From Halothiobacillus sp. (lineage in GTDB: Bacteria > Pseudomonadota > Gammaproteobacteria > JAAZVP01), in assembly GCA_018623495.1 (NCBI GenBank), contig JAAZVP010000021.1, positions 1 through 41,141 on the forward strand: DNA of 41,141 nucleotides. Reading direction: 5' to 3'. The position numbers and the translations under genes were made by a program. Positions 36,887 through 41,141 of the stretch are shown here, piece by piece. The notes under the pieces were generated by a model. The model was not told the DNA's origin, ran no database searches, and saw only the letters and a program-made list of their open reading frames with translations. Each line of letters begins with the position of its first letter. Position 1 is the first letter of the stretch.

Positions 36887-38845
36887 GTGAGCAGTTTCCG
36901 AAACAGCCGGCGGGCCCTGCGGCAGGCCCTGCGAAGCGCGCTGCCGACACTGGGTGCTGCCCTGGTGCTGACCGCCTGCGGACAGGTGCCGGAACGCCCC
37001 GCCGAGGCGCCGCCCGCGGACCTGCAGGCCCGGGTGGAATCGGCCCGCGCCGAGGGCACGCCCCGGGAGCTGGCCGAGGCCCTGGAACGGCTGGCCGCCA
37101 GCCGCCAGCCACCCGCCGCCACCCGCCTGCGGCTGGAGGCCGCCGAGGCGCTGGCCGACGCAGGGTTGGGCGACGCCGCGGTGGCGGCCATCGACGCCGT
37201 CGACGGGGACACCGCGACCGACATCGCCCCGGACCGCTGGCAACTCCTGCGGGCCTACCGGGCCGGGCAGACCGGCAACCCCCGCGACGTGCGCCGGCTG
37301 CTCGAGGGCATCGACGCCACCGCCCTGGCGCCCGCCGAGAAGCGTCGCTTCCTGGCCCTGAGCGCGCGCAACCTCGAGCGCATGCGCCGCCCCGAGGCCG
37401 CCATCGAGACCCGCGTCCGGCTCGCACCGCTGCTCGAGGACGGCGCCCGCCGGGCCAACCGCGAGGCCATCTGGCGGCTGGTAGAGTCCCTCTCCGGTGC
37501 CGAACTGGGCCGGGCGGTACTGCGCACCGGCGAGGCGGGCGTGCTGGGCGGGTGGTACGCCCTGGGCGAGACGGTGCACTACGCCCGTCGCGATCCCCGC
37601 ATCCTCGACGAGGCCGTGACCCGGTGGCGCGAGCGCCACCCCGACCACCCGGCGGCCGGTGCCTTCCTCGACCGCCTGGTCGAGGATTTGCGCACCACCG
37701 TGTTCTACCCCCGGCGCATTGCCCTGCTGCTGCCCCAGGAGGGCCCGCTGGCGACTCCCGGGAGTGCCATTCAGCGCGGCTTTCTGGGGGCCTACCTGGA
37801 GGACGGGGGTCACGTGCCGGTGGAGATCTACGACACCACCGACGCCGGCGACCGCATCTGGCCCATCTACCAGGCCGCGGTGGATGCCGGCGCCGAACTG
37901 GTCGTCGGGCCGCTGGACAAGGGCCTGGTTCAGCGTCTCGGCAGTGCCGGCGAGCTGCCGGTACCCACCCTGGTCTTCAACTACGTCGCCGGTGCCACCC
38001 CGGTGGCCAACCTCTACCAGTTCGGCCTGCTGCCAGAGGACGAGGCCCGCCAGGCCGCCGACCACGCCCTGGGGCGCGGTTTCGAGCGCGCCGCCATCCT
38101 CGCCCCGGACACCGCCTGGGGCGAACGCATGACCGAGGCCTTCGCCGCCGAGTTCAGCCGACGTGGTGGCACGGTGGTCGCCAGCCGCAGCTTCCGCCCC
38201 GGCGCCAGCGACTACTCCGACCCCATCCGCGACCTGCTCGACGTGGACGACAGTGCGGCACGCAAGCGGGCCCTGCAGCGCATCCTGGGCATGAACGTCG
38301 CCTTCGAGGCCCGCCGTCGCCGGGACATCGACTTCATCTTCCTCGCCGCCGGCAGCGAGGCCGCCCGTGCCATCCGGCCGCAACTCCGATTCCATCACGC
38401 CGGGGACCTGCCGGTGCTGGCCACCTCGCATGTCTACGCCGGCCGCGCCGACCGCGGCCGCGACGTGGACATGGAGGGGCTGACCTTCTGCGACGCCCCC
38501 TGGGTGCTGGGCGCCCCGGAAACGGCCCTGGAGACGGCATTCGCCGAGGCCTGGCCCGACCAGCCCGGCGGCCTTCGCCGACTCACCGCGCTGGGCGTGG
38601 ACGGCTACCGCCTGATCCCCGACCTCCCGCGCCTGCGGGAAACGGCCGGCGATCATCCCGGCGCCGCCGGCGGGGAACCGGGACCGGAGGGCACCGGGAT
38701 GTTCGGTATCATGGGTGCCAGTGGCCGGCTGTGGATGGATGAGCTGGGACGGATCCACCGCGAACTGGAATGGGCGAGGTTCACCAATGGACTGGCGAAA
38801 CCCCTGGAAGCCATCGAGGAACCCGGCCCCGGGCTGGCGCAATGA
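36887..38845 (+). CDS. lpoA: Penicillin-binding protein activator LpoA
   Basis: LpoA is an outer-membrane lipoprotein that activates the peptidoglycan synthase PBP1A in E. coli. The protein has 652 residues from a GTG start with an AAAGGGTGA ribosome site. The signal peptide ends in the lipobox LTAC, with the lipidated Cys at about 31. A helical, TPR-like N-domain runs to about 250. A periplasmic-binding-protein-like C-domain begins near 280 (RRIALLLPQEGPLATPGSAI) and includes DRIWPIYQAAVDAGAELVVG. It is first of three genes with yraN and diaA, and complements the division genes upstream. Confidence 0.92.
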   Translation: MSSFRNSRRALRQALRSALPTLGAALVLTACGQVPERPAEAPPADLQARVESARAEGTPRELAEALERLAASRQPPAATRLRLEAAEALADAGLGDAAVAAIDAVDGDTATDIAPDRWQLLRAYRAGQTGNPRDVRRLLEGIDATALAPAEKRRFLALSARNLERMRRPEAAIETRVRLAPLLEDGARRANREAIWRLVESLSGAELGRAVLRTGEAGVLGGWYALGETVHYARRDPRILDEAVTRWRERHPDHPAAGAFLDRLVEDLRTTVFYPRRIALLLPQEGPLATPGSAIQRGFLGAYLEDGGHVPVEIYDTTDAGDRIWPIYQAAVDAGAELVVGPLDKGLVQRLGSAGELPVPTLVFNYVAGATPVANLYQFGLLPEDEARQAADHALGRGFERAAILAPDTAWGERMTEAFAAEFSRRGGTVVASRSFRPGASDYSDPIRDLLDVDDSAARKRALQRILGMNVAFEARRRRDIDFIFLAAGSEAARAIRPQLRFHHAGDLPVLATSHVYAGRADRGRDVDMEGLTFCDAPWVLGAPETALETAFAEAWPDQPGGLRRLTALGVDGYRLIPDLPRLRETAGDHPGAAGGEPGPEGTGMFGIMGASGRLWMDELGRIHRELEWARFTNGLAKPLEAIEEPGPGLAQ

Positions 38846-39188
38846 CCGCGGCCGCCGGGCGGAACGCCGGGCGCGCCGCTTTCTCCGGCGACACGGCCTG
38901 CGCCGGGTGGACGAGAACTTCCATGCCCGCCGCGGCGAGATCGACCTGGTGATGCTCGACGGCGAGACCCTGGTGTTCGTCGAGGTGCGCTACCGCGGGG
39001 GTGGCAGCCATGTGAGCGGGCTGGAGAGCGTCGACGCCCGCAAGCGGGCCCGACTGGTGCACGCTGCCGGGGCCTTCCTCGCCCGCCATCCCGAGCACGC
39101 CGAACGCCCGTGCCGTTTCGACATCGTCGCCCTGGGCGACCCGCCGGCCGAGCCCGAGTGGTTCGCCGACGCCTTCCGCCCGGCCTGA
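38787..39188 (+). CDS. yraN: YraN/UPF0102 family endonuclease-like protein
   Basis: The protein has 133 residues with an endonuclease-like fold. The core has RRFLRRHGLRRVDENFHARR followed by GEIDLVMLDGETLVFVEVRY, holding the Asp and Glu-x-Arg residues of the nuclease-like site. The biological role is unsettled. ATG 38787 lies 59 bp inside lpoA and has a GAGG ribosome site about 7 bases upstream. The extra N-terminal 18 residues (MDWRNPWKPSRNPAPGWR) are not typical of the family, so a later start near 38842 is possible. Position after lpoA is conserved. Confidence 0.88.
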   Translation: MDWRNPWKPSRNPAPGWRNDRGRRAERRARRFLRRHGLRRVDENFHARRGEIDLVMLDGETLVFVEVRYRGGGSHVSGLESVDARKRARLVHAAGAFLARHPEHAERPCRFDIVALGDPPAEPEWFADAFRPA

Positions 39189-39223
39189 GCCCCGGCGCGA
39201 CCCGAACACGCAAACGCGATTGA

Positions 39224-39817
<594 letters not shown>

Positions 39818-39819
39818 TG

Positions 39820-39941
39820 CGTAGGATGCGGTGAGCAACGCGAACCGCATCAGGACGAGACCCTCGACCAAACCGCATCCAGAACCAAATCAGGACACCC
39901 CCCCGACCCATGAAGCAGTTCGTGCCTCACCGCATCCTCCA
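39820..39941. repeat. Small inverted-repeat element (about 120 bp)
   Basis: AGGATGCGGTGAG (39823-39835) is exactly complementary to CTCACCGCATCCT (39926-39938). The left end has a second nested palindrome, gatgcggt with accgcatc (11 bases between). The taggatgcggtgagcaacgcgaaccgcatc pattern resembles dispersed repeats seen between genes in several Gammaproteobacteria. The element lies between the convergent ends of diaA and the CBS gene and contains no credible gene. The remaining gap to 39980 shows nothing else. Confidence 0.7.
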
Positions 39942-39980
39942 GGGTCCGGGGCTGGGGGGTCGTGGGCGGGCCGGAGACGG

Positions 39981-40433
39981 TCAAGCGACCGGGCCGCCGC
40001 CGAGGCTGTCGGCATCCCGGATGATCGCCCGCAGGACCTCGGCGATCTTGACCACCCCCAGCAGCCGGTGGTCGGCATCCAGGACCGGCATGTCCTCCAC
40101 GCGAAACTCCATGTGCCGATGGATGGCCTCGTCCAGGAACTCGCCGGGCCGGGCATGGACGAAGCGCTTCTCCATGAAGTCCGAAACCGACCCGGGAATG
40201 GCCCGCTCCAGCAGCTGGCGGCGGGTATGGACCGGGCGATGCTCGGCCAGCAGCAGGCCGGCCAGGCGACGAAAGCTCACGTGGCCGACGACCCGTCCGT
40301 GGTCGTCCACCACGTAGACATCCCGGCAACCGGGCTCCGCGAGCATGGCCCGGGCCGCCGCGTCGAGTTCCGCGTCGGGCGCCACGGCAACCCCCTTTTC
40401 CGGGTAACGCTCCAGCCAGTCGGCGACTCTCAT
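39981..40433 (-). CDS. CBS-domain pair protein
   Basis: The 150-residue protein is made of two CBS domains, at about 5-65 (DVYVVDDHGRVVGHVSFRRL) and 80-140 (DMPVLDADHRLLGVVKIAEV). CBS pairs commonly bind adenine nucleotides and regulate a partner protein. Its ATG overlaps the stop of the antiporter gene upstream (ATGA), so the two are translated together and this is probably a regulatory subunit of that transporter. No other domain is present. Confidence 0.9.
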   Translation of the reverse strand: MRVADWLERYPEKGVAVAPDAELDAAARAMLAEPGCRDVYVVDDHGRVVGHVSFRRLAGLLLAEHRPVHTRRQLLERAIPGSVSDFMEKRFVHARPGEFLDEAIHRHMEFRVEDMPVLDADHRLLGVVKIAEVLRAIIRDADSLGGGPVA

Positions 40434-41141
40434 CCGTCCCCCCTCGCGCGCTTGCGCCCCAGCTCCCCGGCCTGCCTCAGGCCGTAGCGGGCGGCCACGG
40501 CGCCCACCGACTCGGTGATCAGCGTGGTGGCCGTGACCACGTTGACGATCAGCTCCCCGGCCTGGGCGAACCGGCCGTTACCCGAAAGCAACAGGGCCAG
40601 GCCGATGGCCACGCCCCCCTGGGGCAACAGGCCGAACCCCACCCAGCGAGAGACCTGCCGGGGGGCGCCGGCCAACCGCGAACCGATGTTGGCTCCCGCC
40701 ATCAGACCGACGCCCCGGGCGAAGAAATACAGCAGCATCAGGCCGAGATATTGCTCGAACACCGCGACCTGGAAATGCATGCCGGCCACGGTGAAAAACA
40801 GCACGAAGACCAGCTCCTCGAGGTTTTCCACCGGCTGGAAGAGCTGTTCCGCCGCAGGGCCCCGGAAATAGCGGGTGGCGAAACCGAAGGCCATGGCCGC
40901 CAGGAGGGCCGAAAATCCCCACTGGCCAGCCAGCCCCACCAACAGGATCAACCCGCCAAGCACCGCCACCAGCCGCAACTCGGTCTCGTGGAAGCGCCGC
41001 GTGAGGCGTTCCAGCAGAAACGCAGCCATCCCGCCCACCAGCAAGGCAACACCGATCTCGTAGAGCGCCGCGGGAAGCGCCGATCCCAGCGACGCACTGC
41101 CGGCCACGGCCATCACCAGGGCGAAGATCAGGATGCCCAGG
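40430..41141 (-). CDS. CPA2-type cation/proton antiporter (partial, N-terminus outside window)
   Basis: Only the C-terminal 236 or so residues lie in the window; the frame remains open to its right edge. About seven hydrophobic helices are visible, with ALLVGGMAAFLLERLTRRFHETELRLVAV, a membrane segment AAMAFGFATRYF, ELVFVLFFTVAGMHFQVAVFE and FGLLPQGGVAIGLALLL, all typical of Kef/NhaS-like monovalent cation/proton antiporters. No TrkA domain follows; the separate CBS protein takes that position. Substrate (Na+ or K+) cannot be set from this part. The ATG or GTG near 41114 is internal, not the true start. Confidence 0.85.
   Translation of the reverse strand, partial: LGILIFALVMAVAGSASLGSALPAALYEIGVALLVGGMAAFLLERLTRRFHETELRLVAVLGGLILLVGLAGQWGFSALLAAMAFGFATRYFRGPAAEQLFQPVENLEELVFVLFFTVAGMHFQVAVFEQYLGLMLLYFFARGVGLMAGANIGSRLAGAPRQVSRWVGFGLLPQGGVAIGLALLLSGNGRFAQAGELIVNVVTATTLITESVGAVAARYGLRQAGELGRKRARGDG

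Overview
The window is high-GC chromosomal DNA from a Gammaproteobacterium. The evidence is the full mraZ-to-ftsZ division and cell-wall (dcw) cluster in the standard proteobacterial order, the rsmI / lpoA / yraN / diaA block, a meso-diaminopimelate-type MurE and a type A RNase P RNA. The N-type ATP synthase and a monovalent cation/proton antiporter would suit a halophilic or alkaliphilic relative such as the Ectothiorhodospiraceae. That placement is inference; no marker in the window settles it.

Layout from left to right. (1) 1-446: 2.3 copies of a 192-bp tandem repeat with paired hairpins, abutting the 3' end of pstB. (2) 441-8020: phosphate uptake and signalling. pstS-pstC-pstA-pstB are on the minus strand. 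phoU is divergent on the plus strand. phoB-phoR are on the minus strand and converge on phoU. Four Pho-box-like sites can be read. (3) 8093-14625: a nine-gene minus-strand operon atpD-C-Q-R-B-E-F-A-G. This is the gene order of the N-type F1Fo ATPase; it has atpQ and atpR, no separate delta gene, and a c subunit with two carboxylates. (4) 14742-15572: nadC, plus strand, convergent with ftsZ. (5) 15718-33118: a 16-gene minus-strand dcw cluster (mraZ, rsmH, ftsL, ftsI, murE, murF, mraY, murD, ftsW, murG, murC, murB, ddl, ftsQ, ftsA, ftsZ), with most junctions overlapping by a few bases. A promoter and three MraZ-type boxes lie ahead of mraZ. (6) About 33376-33730: rnpB, minus strand. (7) 33795-35629: a TPR protein of unknown function and an H-NS-family protein, each followed by a clear terminator. 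(8) 35903-39817: rsmI on the minus strand, divergent from lpoA-yraN-diaA. (9) 39820-41141: a small inverted-repeat element, then a CBS-domain protein and the C-terminal part of a CPA2-type antiporter.

How the genes fit together. The left third is a complete phosphate-sensing circuit: the PstSCAB transporter, PhoU, PhoR and PhoB. It lies directly downstream of a second-type rotary ATPase whose last gene ends just before the phoB Pho box. The centre makes lipid II precursors and the early divisome, and lpoA on the right encodes an outer-membrane activator of a peptidoglycan synthase. The antiporter with its CBS partner and the N-ATPase may both act on membrane ion gradients. I see no prophage, insertion sequence, CRISPR array or tRNA gene.
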